Of a stretch of 64,000 nt of DNA, positions 50,081 to 58,804 are shown piece after piece; the stretch's first letter is position 1; every line of letters starts with the position of its first letter. The stretch lies in assembly GCF_001613405.1 (NCBI RefSeq), contig NZ_BDCH01000020.1, positions 365,100 to 429,099 on the forward strand. Reading direction: 5' to 3'. The DNA is from Nocardia crassostreae. GTDB taxonomy: Bacteria > Actinomycetota > Actinomycetes > Mycobacteriales > Mycobacteriaceae. The notes beneath the pieces are model-generated. The model made no database searches. It was not told the DNA's origin and saw only the letters and a list, made by a program, of their open reading frames with translations. The position numbers and the translations under genes were made by a program.

Positions 50081-50971
50081 TTACGCGACGGTGGCCGCCA
50101 GCGCCGCGCCGATGGTGGGGTGCTGGAAGTTGTAGCCCGCGTCCTCGAGGACGGTGGGAATCGCCCTGGGACCGTGCAGGATTCCCTCCTGCGCGAACTC
50201 GCCGACCGCCAGCCGCAGCACGAAGCCGGGCACCACGAAGGGAGTCGGGCGATGCAGTGCGCGCCCGAGCGCGCGGGTGAACTCGGCATTGGTGACCGGG
50301 GCGGGGCCGACCATATTCACCGGGCCGGAGATCGAATCGTGGGTGAGCGCGTAGATGATGCCGCCGATCTCGTCGTCCAGGGAGATCCACGGGACGTACT
50401 GGCGGCCGTTTCCCAGCCGCCCGCCCAAGCCGAGCGAGTACAGCGGGTAGAGCATGCCGAGCATGCCCCCGTGCCGGGCCAGCACGATCGCGCTGCGCAA
50501 CAACACGGTCCGCACGCCAGCATCGCTGGCCGGATGGGTGGCGTACTCCCAGTCCCGGCACAGCCCGGCCAGGAAACCCGTTCCGGCGGAGGAGGTTTCG
50601 GTGACGATGCAATCGCCGCTGTCACCGCCGTAGAAGCCGACCGCGCTGGCGTTCACCAGCGTCGGCACGCCCGCGATCGCCACCGCGGCGGCCAGCACAT
50701 CGGTCGGGACGATGCGGCTGTCGCGCAGTTCCTGCTTGAAGCTGCCGTTCCAGCGCCGCCGCCCGACGCCGACGCCGCAGAGATTCACCACGGCGTCGGC
50801 GCCGCGCAGCGCGTGGTCGTCGAGATCGGCACTGGCCGGGTCCCAGCGGAATTCGTCACGGGCATGGACGGGACGGCGCACCAGACGGGTGACTTCGTGC
50901 CCGTCGCGGCGCAATGCCGCGACGAGCGCCGTCCCGATCAACCCGGACGAACCGGCGACCACGACCTTCAT
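50081..50971 (-). CDS. TIGR01777 family epimerase/SDR protein (Rv2216-like)
   Basis: A 296-residue protein of the atypical extended SDR group (YfcH/SULA-like). N-terminal NAD(P)-binding motif VVVAGSSGLIGTALVAAL, then HALRGADAVVNLCGVGVGRRRW, LVNASAVGFYGGDSGDC (catalytic Tyr-like YG), RTVLLRSAIVLARHGGMLGMLYP, WISLDDEIGGIIYAL and the C-terminal TPFVVPGFVLRLAVGEFA. Substrate unknown. The order lipB, this gene, E2 and aminopeptidase matches mycobacteria. The E2 stop is 11 bases upstream, so both may be co-transcribed. Confidence 0.93.
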   Translation of the reverse strand: MKVVVAGSSGLIGTALVAALRRDGHEVTRLVRRPVHARDEFRWDPASADLDDHALRGADAVVNLCGVGVGRRRWNGSFKQELRDSRIVPTDVLAAAVAIAGVPTLVNASAVGFYGGDSGDCIVTETSSAGTGFLAGLCRDWEYATHPASDAGVRTVLLRSAIVLARHGGMLGMLYPLYSLGLGGRLGNGRQYVPWISLDDEIGGIIYALTHDSISGPVNMVGPAPVTNAEFTRALGRALHRPTPFVVPGFVLRLAVGEFAQEGILHGPRAIPTVLEDAGYNFQHPTIGAALAATVA

Positions 50972-50982
50972 GCAGATGCCGC

Positions 50983-52266
50983 CTACAGGCCGAGATCGCC
51001 CTCGAACGCCGCCTCTTCCAGCCGGTGCCGGATGGTGGTGAGAAAGCGACCGGCATCGGCGCCGTCGATGAGGCGGTGATCGTAGGTCAGCGGCAGGTAG
51101 GCCATCGAGCGGATGCCGATGAACTCGCTGCCGTCATCGCTGATCACGATGGGGCGCTTGACGATAGCGCCGGTACCCAGCATGGCCGCCTGCGGCGGGA
51201 CCAGGATCGGGGTGTCGAACAGCGCGCCCTGCGAACCGATATTGGTGATGGTGAAGGTGCCGCCCGACAGCTCGTCCGGCTTCAGGCCGCCGGTGCGCGC
51301 GCGGTTGGCGATATCGGCGATGGCACGCGCCAGTCCGGCCAGCGACAGGTCGTTGGCATTGTGGATGACAGGGGAGAGCAGACCCTGCTCGGTGTCGACC
51401 GCGATGCCCAGGTTGACCACCGAGTGGTAGGTGATCTCCTTGGTGTCCTCGTTGTAGGAGGCATTCACGTTCGGGTGCACCGCGAGCGCCTCGATGGCGG
51501 CCTTGGCGTAGAAGGACAGGAACGTGATGTTCACGCCCTCACGCTGCTGGAACGCCGACTTGGCGCGGGCGCGCAGTGCGGCCACCTTGGTCATGTCGAC
51601 CTCGTGGACCTGGGTGAGCTGCGCGGTGGTGAGCAGCGACTCGCGGGTCTTGGTGGCGGTGATCTGCCGGATGCGGCTGGCCTTCTGCACGGTGCCCGGC
51701 AGGTGCGCCAGGCTCGGACGCGGGGCCGCGGTGGCGGCGGGCGCGGCCTTGGCGGCGGCGGGAGCCGGAGCGGCGGCGGCCGGGGCCGGAGCCTTCTTTG
51801 CCTCCGCGGCGGCGAGCACATCCTGCTTGCGGATGCGGCCGCCGACGCCGGAACCCTTGAGGGTGTTCAGGTCGACGCCGTTCTCCGCGGCCAGCTTTCG
51901 CACCAGCGGGGTGACGTAGGGGCCACCGTTGCTGGAGGGCTCCTCGGCCGGGGTCGCACCGGCGGGAACCACGGCGGGCTTCGGAGCCGGGGCGGGCGCG
52001 GGGGCCGGAGCCGGGGCGGCGGCGGGGGAGCCGCTGCCGATCACGCCGAGCTGACCACCCACATTGACGACATCGTCTTCCTGCGCGGTGATCTCGAGCA
52101 GGGTGCCCGCGACCGGCGACGGGATCTCGGTGTCGACCTTGTCGGTGGAGACCTCGAGCAGCGGCTCGTCGACCGCGACCGAATCGCCGACCTGCTTCAG
52201 CCAGCGGGTCACAGTGCCCTCGGTGACGCTCTCACCAAGAGCTGGCATCTGGACGGAGAAGGCCAT
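50983..52266 (-). CDS. sucB: Dihydrolipoamide acyltransferase (E2 of 2-oxoacid dehydrogenase complex)
   Basis: The E2 core of a 2-oxoacid dehydrogenase complex. This 427-residue protein has a single lipoyl domain (residues 1-80; lipoylated Lys in EVSTDKVDTEI), an Ala/Pro-rich linker, a peripheral subunit-binding domain (VTPLVRKLAAENGVDLNTLKGSGVGGRI, about 120-155), a second linker and the acyltransferase core with TYDHRLIDGADAGRF (catalytic His and Asp). Mycobacterial DlaT has two lipoyl domains, so this protein is shorter. It may serve pyruvate or 2-oxoglutarate dehydrogenase; the symbol follows usual annotation. It depends on LipA and LipB. Confidence 0.93.
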   Translation of the reverse strand: MAFSVQMPALGESVTEGTVTRWLKQVGDSVAVDEPLLEVSTDKVDTEIPSPVAGTLLEITAQEDDVVNVGGQLGVIGSGSPAAAPAPAPAPAPAPKPAVVPAGATPAEEPSSNGGPYVTPLVRKLAAENGVDLNTLKGSGVGGRIRKQDVLAAAEAKKAPAPAAAAPAPAAAKAAPAATAAPRPSLAHLPGTVQKASRIRQITATKTRESLLTTAQLTQVHEVDMTKVAALRARAKSAFQQREGVNITFLSFYAKAAIEALAVHPNVNASYNEDTKEITYHSVVNLGIAVDTEQGLLSPVIHNANDLSLAGLARAIADIANRARTGGLKPDELSGGTFTITNIGSQGALFDTPILVPPQAAMLGTGAIVKRPIVISDDGSEFIGIRSMAYLPLTYDHRLIDGADAGRFLTTIRHRLEEAAFEGDLGL

Positions 52267-52688
52267 GTCCGTTGACTCCTCTGACTGCTCGTCGGGTTAA
52301 ACAGTTCGCCTCTCGGCGGGCGTCCACAACTGGTCGTGGTGTCGGCCCGATAGTCACCGATAATTCCGGCGGCACCGGAGATCCGTGTTGGTTCTTGTTC
52401 CAGCTACCCATCCTTGCACTTCGCCGGGTGCGGCGTGTCACAGGGCGGCGGTTCGATCGACCTTGCAGTGTCGCAAACGCGGTCGTGAGGCCGATCGGGC
52501 GTGTCCGAACAGCGGTGATAGCCGCCGTCTTCCATTGAGATATCTTCCGCCGCCGCGGCTGAGCTGTTCCTGAGCGCGGGCTGTGGCCTTGCTTCGGATT
52601 CGCTCGCGGGGCGGCGCGGGGGCTCGGGGCGCGGCACCATCGATGGTGGAGAGACCGGATTTCCGGGATCCGGAGAGGAGGTTGCCGG
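52267..52688. other. Divergent intergenic region of sucB and a small gene
   Basis: About 420 bases without a convincing gene. It must contain promoters in both directions. A GAGGAGG site at about 52675-52681 serves the ATG at 52689. No RNA motif or repeat recognised. Confidence 0.5.
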
Positions 52689-53540
52689 ATGGGCTTCCTG
52701 GACAAGATCCGCGGCGGCGGGGCATTGCGCACGCGCGGGATGGCTGCCGCCGACGCGGCGCATCTGACGCAGTGGGTGCGCACCCATTACGGCGTCGAGG
52801 CGTATGTCGAACCGCGCGCCACGGTCACCGATGTGACGGTGGTGCTGGTGGCGCACGACGGCGAATGGACCCGGCGGGTGGTGGGCGAACGTGGCGCGCA
52901 GCGGCTTTCCGCCGCGCTCGGGGTTCCGGTCTACGACGTGCGCAAGGTCGGTTATCCGCAACGCATGCGCGACTACGACGCGCGGCGGCGGATCGCTCCA
53001 CACCCCGCCGACCGCGAAAGGCCGCCGCCGGTGGGTACACCCGGCGGCGGCCATGTTCTCGGAGGTCTTCGGCTCCGGTCAGTGCGTGCGCAGGCCGGGC
53101 CAGCCGTACTGCGGTGGTCCACCGGCCAATCCGGCGCGATTCGGATTCGGCGGCGCCTGCTGGGCGCCGGGGGCCTTCTGCTGCCGGACTTGCTGCTGGT
53201 CGATGCCGTTCTTGCGGCGGAACTCGTCCATATCCATCCAGAGGACCTGCTGCACCACGTCTTCCAGCTGTGCCGACGTGAGGAAACCGGCGTTCTTGTA
53301 GACCGGCAGCCCTTCGCGGTAGGCCATGATGGTCGGGAAGCCGGTGAGCTGGATGGCGGCGGAGAGTTCCCGCTCGACTTCGCCCTCGACGGTGGCGTGC
53401 ACGATCTGCGGATGCGTCTAGACGGAGGCCTTGTAGACCGGTGCGAAGCGCTTGCACCAGCCGCACCAGTCCGCCCAGTAGTTCACCAGCACAATGTGAT
53501 TGCTCGCCACCGTCTGCTGAAATTCGTGCTTGCCCAGTGA
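52689..53540 (+). CDS. Small conserved 'oxidoreductase'-type protein with probably lost stop
   Basis: The first about 107 residues form a conserved small protein: MGFLDKIRGGGALRTRGMAA, THYGVEAYVEPRATVTDVTVVLVAHDGEWTRR, LGVPVYDVRKVGYPQRMRDYDARRR. Homologs between the E2 and aminopeptidase genes in relatives are of about this length and function is unknown. Here no stop follows in any frame; translation runs through a strong hairpin at 53020-53052 and then antisense over the thioredoxin-like gene to 53540, giving 283 residues. The extension is very unlikely to be real. A lost stop codon or small indel near 52985-53015 is suspected. The ribosome-binding site (GAGGAGG) is excellent. Confidence 0.6.
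   Translation: MGFLDKIRGGGALRTRGMAAADAAHLTQWVRTHYGVEAYVEPRATVTDVTVVLVAHDGEWTRRVVGERGAQRLSAALGVPVYDVRKVGYPQRMRDYDARRRIAPHPADRERPPPVGTPGGGHVLGGLRLRSVRAQAGPAVLRWSTGQSGAIRIRRRLLGAGGLLLPDLLLVDAVLAAELVHIHPEDLLHHVFQLCRREETGVLVDRQPFAVGHDGREAGELDGGGEFPLDFALDGGVHDLRMRLDGGLVDRCEALAPAAPVRPVVHQHNVIARHRLLKFVLAQ
53020..53052. terminator. Bidirectional terminator hairpin
   Basis: GGCCGCCGCCGG (53020-53031) pairs with CCGGCGGCGGCC (53041-53052), loop of nine. It stands between the small conserved gene and the thioredoxin-like gene, which converge here. Confidence 0.8.
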
Positions 53541-53552
53541 GCGCGTGGCCAT
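53079..53552 (-). pseudogene. Thioredoxin-like protein with in-frame TAG
   Basis: ATG 53552 follows GGGAGG. The N half (residues 1-44, VLVNYWADWCGWCKRFAPVYK) has the redox-active WCGWC motif. Codon 45 is TAG (53418-53420), directly after YKASV. In the same frame, the rest of the thioredoxin fold follows: HPQIVHATVEGEVERELSAAIQLTGFPTIMAYREGLPVY with the cis-Pro FPT, ending at 53079 after a Pro/Gln-rich tail. A GAG codon would restore a protein of 157 residues. As written only a 44-residue N-terminal piece is made. Whether the mutation is real needs checking. Role: disulfide exchange in the cytosol. Confidence 0.82.
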
Positions 53553-53681
53553 CCAGGATCCTCCCGAAACGGCCCGGATCGCAGAGCCGCCGATCGACGT
53601 CGAACGTCCCGAATTATGGCATGCCCGCAATTCGGTTGCACGGCCGCGGGTTTGCCGCGGCCGTGCCGAGGGGTCGTGCGG

Positions 53682-55187
53682 CTACTCCGCCGCGATGTCC
53701 TTGAGGGTGGCGATCAGGGTGCGAACCGGTACGCCAGTACCACCCTTGCCGATGTATCCGAACGCGCCGCCGGTGTTGTAGGCCGGACCGGCGACATCCA
53801 GGTGCGCCCACTGCACGCCCTCGGGCACGAACTCCTTGAGGAAGATCGCGGCCGACAGCATGCCGCCCCAGCGGTGCGGCGCCACATTCGCCAGATCGGC
53901 GACCTTGGAGTTGATATCGGCCCGCAGCTCGGCGGGAAGCGGCATGGCCCAGCCGTTTTCGCCGACCGACTGGGAGATGCGCGCAACCCGGTCGCGGAAT
54001 TCGTCGGTGCCCATGATGCCCGGGGTGCGGGTGCCGAGCGCGACCATCTGCGCGCCGGTGAGGGTGGCGACATCGATGAGGTAGTCCGGCTCGTCCTCGC
54101 CCGCGCGCACGATGGCGTCGGCCAGGATGAGGCGGCCCTCGGCATCGGTATTGATGACCTCGACGGTGGTGCCGCCGTACTGGGTGAGCACGTCACCCGG
54201 TCGCTGCGCGGTAGCGGACGGCATGTTCTCCGCCATGGGGACGGTCGCGGTGACCGTGAGCGGCAGGCTCAGCCGCGCCGCCAGCAGGACGGTGGCGATG
54301 ACCGCCGCCGCGCCGCCCATATCGGAGGTCATGTTCTCCATGTTCTGCGCGGGCTTGATGGAGATGCCGCCGGTGTCGAAGGTGATGCCCTTGCCGATGA
54401 GCGCGACCTTGGGATCGCCGCCCGCATAGGTGATGCGGATCAGGCGCGGCCCGCGCGAGGACCCCTTGCCGACGCCGTGAATGCCGCCGTAACCGCCCGC
54501 TTCGAGTTCCTTGTCGTCGAGGATCTCCACGTGCAGTCCCGCAGCCTTGGCCAATTCCGCTGCGCGGTTGGCGAATTCGGCGGGGAACAGGGCATTTGGC
54601 GGGGTGTTCACGAAATCGCGTGCCGTGGCGACGGCTTCGGCCACGGCCTGTGCGCGGAACAGCGCCTCTTCGCCGAATCCCGGCTCGGGAACCAGGAATT
54701 CGATGCGCTCCACGGGCTGATCGCCGGGCTTGGGCGCGGACTTGTCCGACTTGAAGGCGCTGAACTGGTACGCCCCGAGATAGAAGCCCTCCGCCGCCGC
54801 GCCCAGATCCAGACCAGACAGAGTGGTGACGGCGGTGGCGGTACCGGCCAGCGCGCGCCCGGCCACACCGGCCGACTTGCGGATCTGCTCGGCGTCGACC
54901 TTGTCGGCGGCGCCCAGCCCGACGGCGAGCACACTGTCCACCGGCAGCCCGGCGGGTGCGGGCACCCGGGTCAGCTCCTCCGACTTGCCCTTCGCGCCCA
55001 CCGCCGTCAGCGCGGTCAGCAGCGCCGCGCGGGTATCGGCATCGAGCACATCGCCGAACGCGTCGGCCGGGGCGATCGCGGGTCCGTCGTCGGTACTGGT
55101 GAGTCCGATGACGAGCACATCGGCCTCGCCGATGCTCTCGGTGCGTGCCAGTTCCGGTCCGAGCGAACGATCTGCAACAGCTGTCAT
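53682..55187 (-). CDS. pepA: Leucyl aminopeptidase (M17)
   Basis: A cytosolic M17 aminopeptidase of 501 residues (Rv2213-like). The N-terminal regulatory domain is Ala/Val-rich; the catalytic domain has VALIGKGITFDTGGISIKP (metal Lys and Asp), MTSDMGGAAAV, ENMPSATAQRPGDV and the signature NTDAEGRLILADAI, then GTGVPVRTL near the end. It cleaves N-terminal residues, preferring leucine, as a hexamer with two metal ions. ATG 55187 is preferred; GTG 55196 is an alternative. The E2 gene and this gene are neighbours in mycobacteria as here, apart from the small gene and thioredoxin between. Confidence 0.95.
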   Translation of the reverse strand: MTAVADRSLGPELARTESIGEADVLVIGLTSTDDGPAIAPADAFGDVLDADTRAALLTALTAVGAKGKSEELTRVPAPAGLPVDSVLAVGLGAADKVDAEQIRKSAGVAGRALAGTATAVTTLSGLDLGAAAEGFYLGAYQFSAFKSDKSAPKPGDQPVERIEFLVPEPGFGEEALFRAQAVAEAVATARDFVNTPPNALFPAEFANRAAELAKAAGLHVEILDDKELEAGGYGGIHGVGKGSSRGPRLIRITYAGGDPKVALIGKGITFDTGGISIKPAQNMENMTSDMGGAAAVIATVLLAARLSLPLTVTATVPMAENMPSATAQRPGDVLTQYGGTTVEVINTDAEGRLILADAIVRAGEDEPDYLIDVATLTGAQMVALGTRTPGIMGTDEFRDRVARISQSVGENGWAMPLPAELRADINSKVADLANVAPHRWGGMLSAAIFLKEFVPEGVQWAHLDVAGPAYNTGGAFGYIGKGGTGVPVRTLIATLKDIAAE

Positions 55188-55451
55188 GCGCCCCACGTTA
55201 CTGGGCGTGTCCAGCGGTCGCCGGTCGGGCGCGCCCCAGGTCGGACCGGGTTGTCATAGCCGGTGAGCATGTTTCGTGCGCGACGGAACAGCCCGCCCGG
55301 ATGGTGACCGCAGCCAGACGGTGGAGGCCCCGCCGGATGGCCGCCGCCGGAGGAGGGCAACAAGGCCGCATGCACGACGGCCACCGCCGCTTGCCGCCCG
55401 ACTGAGGGTCCCGTGCGCCGCAGCGGGGCGGCCGCTGTGGCGCTGCCGAGT

Positions 55452-56333
55452 TTACGGCGCGGGGTGTGTCCTCCCCGGGCGTGGAGACGGTCGGCGGGGT
55501 GCGGATTCCTTTCTGGCACTGCCCTTCGCGTTATCGGGGAGGTGGCGCGCGATGATGCCGTCGATGAGGAGTTCGAGCCCGTCGTCGAGGAAGCGGTCGT
55601 AGTCGCCTTCGATTCCGGCCGCGTCGGGGGTGAAATAGCGGGCCAGGGTGGGGTGCGTCGCATCCGAGACCTGGGCGAGGGTGCGCTCCTGCTCGGCGGC
55701 CGCGGCCGGGGAGCCGGTGCCCAGGCGGGCGCCTTCCGAACCGGGCAACAGGGCCAGGCCTTGCACCAGGCCGGAGATCGACAGGTAGATCGAGAACATG
55801 GTTTCGCGGCTCATGCCGAGGTGGTCGAGGGCGGCGAAGGAGCGCTCGAGGCTGTCGAGCAGGGCGGGGCCGACCGGTGGGCGGGTTTGCGCCAGTACCG
55901 GCAACATCCACGGGTGGCGGCGGTAGAGCTGCCATTCGCCGCGCGCCTCGGCGGTCAGACGCTCGCGCCAGTCGCCGGTGCCGGGTGGTGGCGGGGCATC
56001 GGCGAGGGCGTATTCGGCCATTTCGGCGAGCAGGGTGTCGCGGTCGGGGAAGTAGCGGTACAGGCCCGTGGTGGCGACGCCGAGCTCGGTGGCGAGGCGG
56101 CGCATGGACAGTCCGGACAGGCCATCGCGGTCGGCCAATACTATTGCGGCACACACGATTCCGACGTCGGTGAGCCGCGCGGGCTTGGCGCGCCGCGGCG
56201 GCGGCGCGGCATCGCGGCGCGCCCGGTAGGCGCGCGCCTGACACGAGCGCGAGCAGTAGCGCCGTCGCCGCCCCCGCTCGGGTTGTGCGGCCGGTACGCC
56301 GCAGACCACGCAGACGGTTCCCGATTTCGTCAC
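55452..56333 (-). CDS. TetR family regulator with N-terminal zinc-ribbon-like extension
   Basis: A protein of about 293 residues. The N terminus has a CxxC...C-x3-C cluster (CVVCGVPA and YCSRSCQARAYRARR), a small zinc-binding module rich in Arg, before the TetR HTH (AAIVLADRDGLSGLSMRRLATELGVATTGLYRYFPDRDTLL). The C-terminal helical domain ends with FLDDGLELLIDGII. GTG 56333 begins next to the cysteine cluster and is preferred; a longer reading to 56405 would enter the divergent promoter of the GNAT gene. It probably represses itself and may control that neighbour. Confidence 0.85.
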   Translation of the reverse strand: MTKSGTVCVVCGVPAAQPERGRRRRYCSRSCQARAYRARRDAAPPPRRAKPARLTDVGIVCAAIVLADRDGLSGLSMRRLATELGVATTGLYRYFPDRDTLLAEMAEYALADAPPPPGTGDWRERLTAEARGEWQLYRRHPWMLPVLAQTRPPVGPALLDSLERSFAALDHLGMSRETMFSIYLSISGLVQGLALLPGSEGARLGTGSPAAAAEQERTLAQVSDATHPTLARYFTPDAAGIEGDYDRFLDDGLELLIDGIIARHLPDNAKGSARKESAPRRPSPRPGRTHPAP

Positions 56334-56419
56334 ATCTTCCAGTGTGACGAAATGGTCGTATTCCCCGCTAGTGCTTCCTACTTTGGTGTTCAGAACGTTG
56401 TTCACACCAGGAGTTTGGA

Positions 56420-57031
56420 ATGAGCGAGTTGCTGGTTCGGCGGGCCGAGGCGAAGGAAGTGGATGCGGTCGCGGAGGTGTTCGCCGCCGCGTCCATGGAC
56501 GAGGTCGTATCGGCCTGGGTCATGGAGGATCACGCCGAGATCGCCGAGGCGTTCCGGGTGAAATACGCCCGCGAGCTCATCGAGAACGCGATACGCGACG
56601 ACGAGGTGTGGCTGGCGGGCGCCGACGAGGACATCTGGGCGGTATCGCTCTGGCAGACGGTGACCTCACTGGACCGCGTGCACCGCGAGGCCGTCGAGGC
56701 CCGCGAGCTCTCGGAAAACAGTGGGCTGCAACCCTTCCGGCGTATGGCTGCGGTCACCGCCGCGGTCGCGGCGAACCACCCGCCGGTCTTCCCGCACCGC
56801 TACCTGCACGTCATCGTGACCCTGCCCCAGCACCGCGGCAAGGGCGCGGGCGCGGCCATCGTCAACCAGCGGGCGAAGGCCGCCTCCGAAGCCGGTGTGC
56901 CCGCCTATCTCGAAGCGAGCATCGAACGCTCCGCCCGCCTGTACGAACGCTGCGGATTCGTCCGCGACGGAGACCCGATTCTGCTGCCGGAGAACGGCCC
57001 CACTCTGCGGCCCATGTGGTTCCGCGGCTGA
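56420..57031 (+). CDS. GNAT family N-acetyltransferase
   Basis: A 203-residue acetyltransferase with a long N-terminal helical part (SELLVRRAEAKEVDAVAEVFAA) and the acetyl-CoA-binding motif LHVIVTLPQHRGKGAGAAIV (Q-x-x-G-x-G), followed by AYLEASIERSARLYERCGF, a typical C-terminal GNAT segment, and TLRPMWF at the end. The substrate is unknown; the layout is common among predicted antibiotic or small-amine acetyltransferases. ATG 56420 follows GGAG. Divergent from the TetR gene. Confidence 0.9.
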   Translation: MSELLVRRAEAKEVDAVAEVFAAASMDEVVSAWVMEDHAEIAEAFRVKYARELIENAIRDDEVWLAGADEDIWAVSLWQTVTSLDRVHREAVEARELSENSGLQPFRRMAAVTAAVAANHPPVFPHRYLHVIVTLPQHRGKGAGAAIVNQRAKAASEAGVPAYLEASIERSARLYERCGFVRDGDPILLPENGPTLRPMWFRG

Positions 57032-57099
57032 GATCGCTGCCGTCAACCTGACTCGACGCCCGATTGCGGCGGTTCCAGGACTTTCCCGGCCGCCGCTTC

Positions 57100-57146
57100 C
57101 TACCCTGGGTAGAGGACACCGCCGTCGGGCATATCTCGCGGTGTCC
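57100..57146 (+). promoter_or_regulatory. Palindrome and leader hairpin upstream of tuf paralog
   Basis: CTACCCTGGGTAG (57100-57112) is a perfect 13-base palindrome. Next, GGACACCGC (57114-57122) pairs with GCGGTGTCC (57138-57146), loop of 15. Both lie 48-94 bases before the EF-Tu start and could be an operator plus an mRNA leader structure. Confidence 0.5.
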
Positions 57147-57193
57147 ATATCCCGGTGCCCGCCTCGGATCGCAGGGCGCACAGGAGGCTTCCA

Positions 57194-58387
57194 GTGGCGA
57201 AGGCGAAGTATCAACGGACCAAGCCGCACGTGAATGTCGGCACCATCGGTCACATCGATCACGGCAAAACCACGTTGACCGCGGCGATCACCAATGTGCT
57301 GCACAGTAAACATCCGGACCTGAATCCGTTCGTGCCATTCGAGGCGATCGACAAGGCGCCGGAAGAGCGCCAACGCGGCATCACCATCTCCATCGCCCAT
57401 ATCGAATATCAAACGGAGAACCGGCATTACGCGCATGTCGATTGTCCGGGGCACGCGGATTACATCAAGAACATGATCACCGGTGCGGCGCAGATGGACG
57501 GCGCGATTCTGGTGGTGGCCGCGACCGACGGTCCGATGCCGCAGACCAAGGAGCACGTCATTCTGTCGCAGCAGGTGGGCGTGCCGAAAATCGTTGTGGC
57601 GCTGAACAAGTGCGACATGGTGGATGACGAGGAGATTCTCGAGCTGGTGGAGATGGAGGTGGCGGATCTGCTGAGCGAATACGATTTCGAGAGCGATTCG
57701 CCGATCGTCCGGGTCTCGGCGTATCAGGCGCTGCGGGATCCCACCGGTGATTGGAGCGATGGCGTCATCGATTTGCTCAAAGCCGTCGACGAATGGATCG
57801 AGACGCCCGCCCGCGAGGTCGAGAAGCCGTTCCTCATGCCGATCGAGGATGTTTTCACCATCTCCGGTCGCGGCACGGTCGTCACCGGGCGCATCGAACG
57901 CGGCGTGCTGAAAGTGGGCGCGGAGGTCGAGGTCGTCGGCATTCATCCGAAGACCTCGAAGACCACCGTCACGGGAATCGAGATGTTCCACAAGCTGCTC
58001 GACGAGGGGCAGGCGGGTGAGAATGTCGGGCTGCTGCTGCGCGGTATTCGCCGCGACGAGGTCGAGCGCGGGCAGTGCGTCATCAAACCCGGATCGGTCA
58101 CGCCGCATACCGAATTCGAGGGTCAGGCCTACATCCTGTCCAAGGAGGAGGGCGGGCGGCATACGCCGTTATTCAACAACTATCGGCCCCAGTTCTACTT
58201 CCGCACAACGGATGTGACGGGCGTGGTGACGCTGCCGGAGGCCGTCGAGATGGTGCTGCCGGGCGACGATGTGTCGATGAGCGTGAAGCTGATCCAGCCG
58301 ATCGCCATGGAGCCCGGGTTGAAGTTCGCCATTCGCGAGGGCGGCCGGACGGTGGGGGCGGGCCAGATCACCAAGATCATCAAGTAG
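57194..58387 (+). CDS. tuf: Elongation factor Tu paralog
   Basis: A complete 397-residue EF-Tu that delivers aminoacyl-tRNA to the ribosome. GTPase motifs are intact: GTIGHIDHGKTTLT, RGITI, DCPGHADYIKNM, NKCD. Domains II and III have FTISGRGTVVTGRIERG, NVGLLLRGIRRDEVERGQ and AIREGGRTVGAGQITKII. Several positions depart from the standard actinobacterial sequence (LSQQVGVPK, YDFESDSPIVRVSAYQALRD, AHIEYQTENRHYAHVDCPG). The gene is not in an rpsL-rpsG-fusA setting, so it is probably a second copy. GTG 57194 has AGGAGG seven bases upstream. The stop overlaps the opposite gene by eight bases. Confidence 0.93.
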   Translation: MAKAKYQRTKPHVNVGTIGHIDHGKTTLTAAITNVLHSKHPDLNPFVPFEAIDKAPEERQRGITISIAHIEYQTENRHYAHVDCPGHADYIKNMITGAAQMDGAILVVAATDGPMPQTKEHVILSQQVGVPKIVVALNKCDMVDDEEILELVEMEVADLLSEYDFESDSPIVRVSAYQALRDPTGDWSDGVIDLLKAVDEWIETPAREVEKPFLMPIEDVFTISGRGTVVTGRIERGVLKVGAEVEVVGIHPKTSKTTVTGIEMFHKLLDEGQAGENVGLLLRGIRRDEVERGQCVIKPGSVTPHTEFEGQAYILSKEEGGRHTPLFNNYRPQFYFRTTDVTGVVTLPEAVEMVLPGDDVSMSVKLIQPIAMEPGLKFAIREGGRTVGAGQITKIIK

Positions 58388-58655
58388 TCCGGGGCGGATG
58401 GTATTCCGGAGCCTGCCGCGCCGCGATCTCGCGCGCCCGCATGCGGGTGACGAGTCGCTCCGCGAGCGCGATATGGCGCCGGGCCGCCTCCGCATCACCC
58501 GCGCGTGCGGCCTCGCACGCGCGGGCCATTGCCGCGGCGACCGATTCGGGCCCGTCCTGCGGCAGCACCCAGACCACCTCGTCCCGCGGCGGGATCTCGG
58601 TGCGGAGACCCAGCAGGCGGGCGAGGCGAGCACGAAACGACCGGGTAATCGTCAA
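58380..58655 (-). CDS. Hypothetical protein, 91 residues
   Basis: A small soluble protein, start at ATG 58655. The first 20 residues are basic (MTITRSFRARLARLLGLRTE); the middle (PPRDEVVWVLPQDGPESVAAAMARACEAARAGDAEAARRHIALAERLV) is helical and Ala-rich. No signal peptide or metal site. Its end overlaps the EF-Tu stop by eight bases on the opposite strand. Coding is supported by length, codon use and position. Function unknown. Confidence 0.6.
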   Translation of the reverse strand: MTITRSFRARLARLLGLRTEIPPRDEVVWVLPQDGPESVAAAMARACEAARAGDAEAARRHIALAERLVTRMRAREIAARQAPEYHPPRTT

Positions 58656-58804
58656 CTCCTGACGCCACTCTGCGGGGGCGGACTCGGAATGTGGTTCGTT
58701 CCGGGCACACTCGAGTATCGGTACGTTCGCCGACCTTCGGGACCGATGAGTTCCGCCGCCGCCCGTCGTCTACATCGCGAACCCCTCGACAAGGAGCGAC
58801 CACC

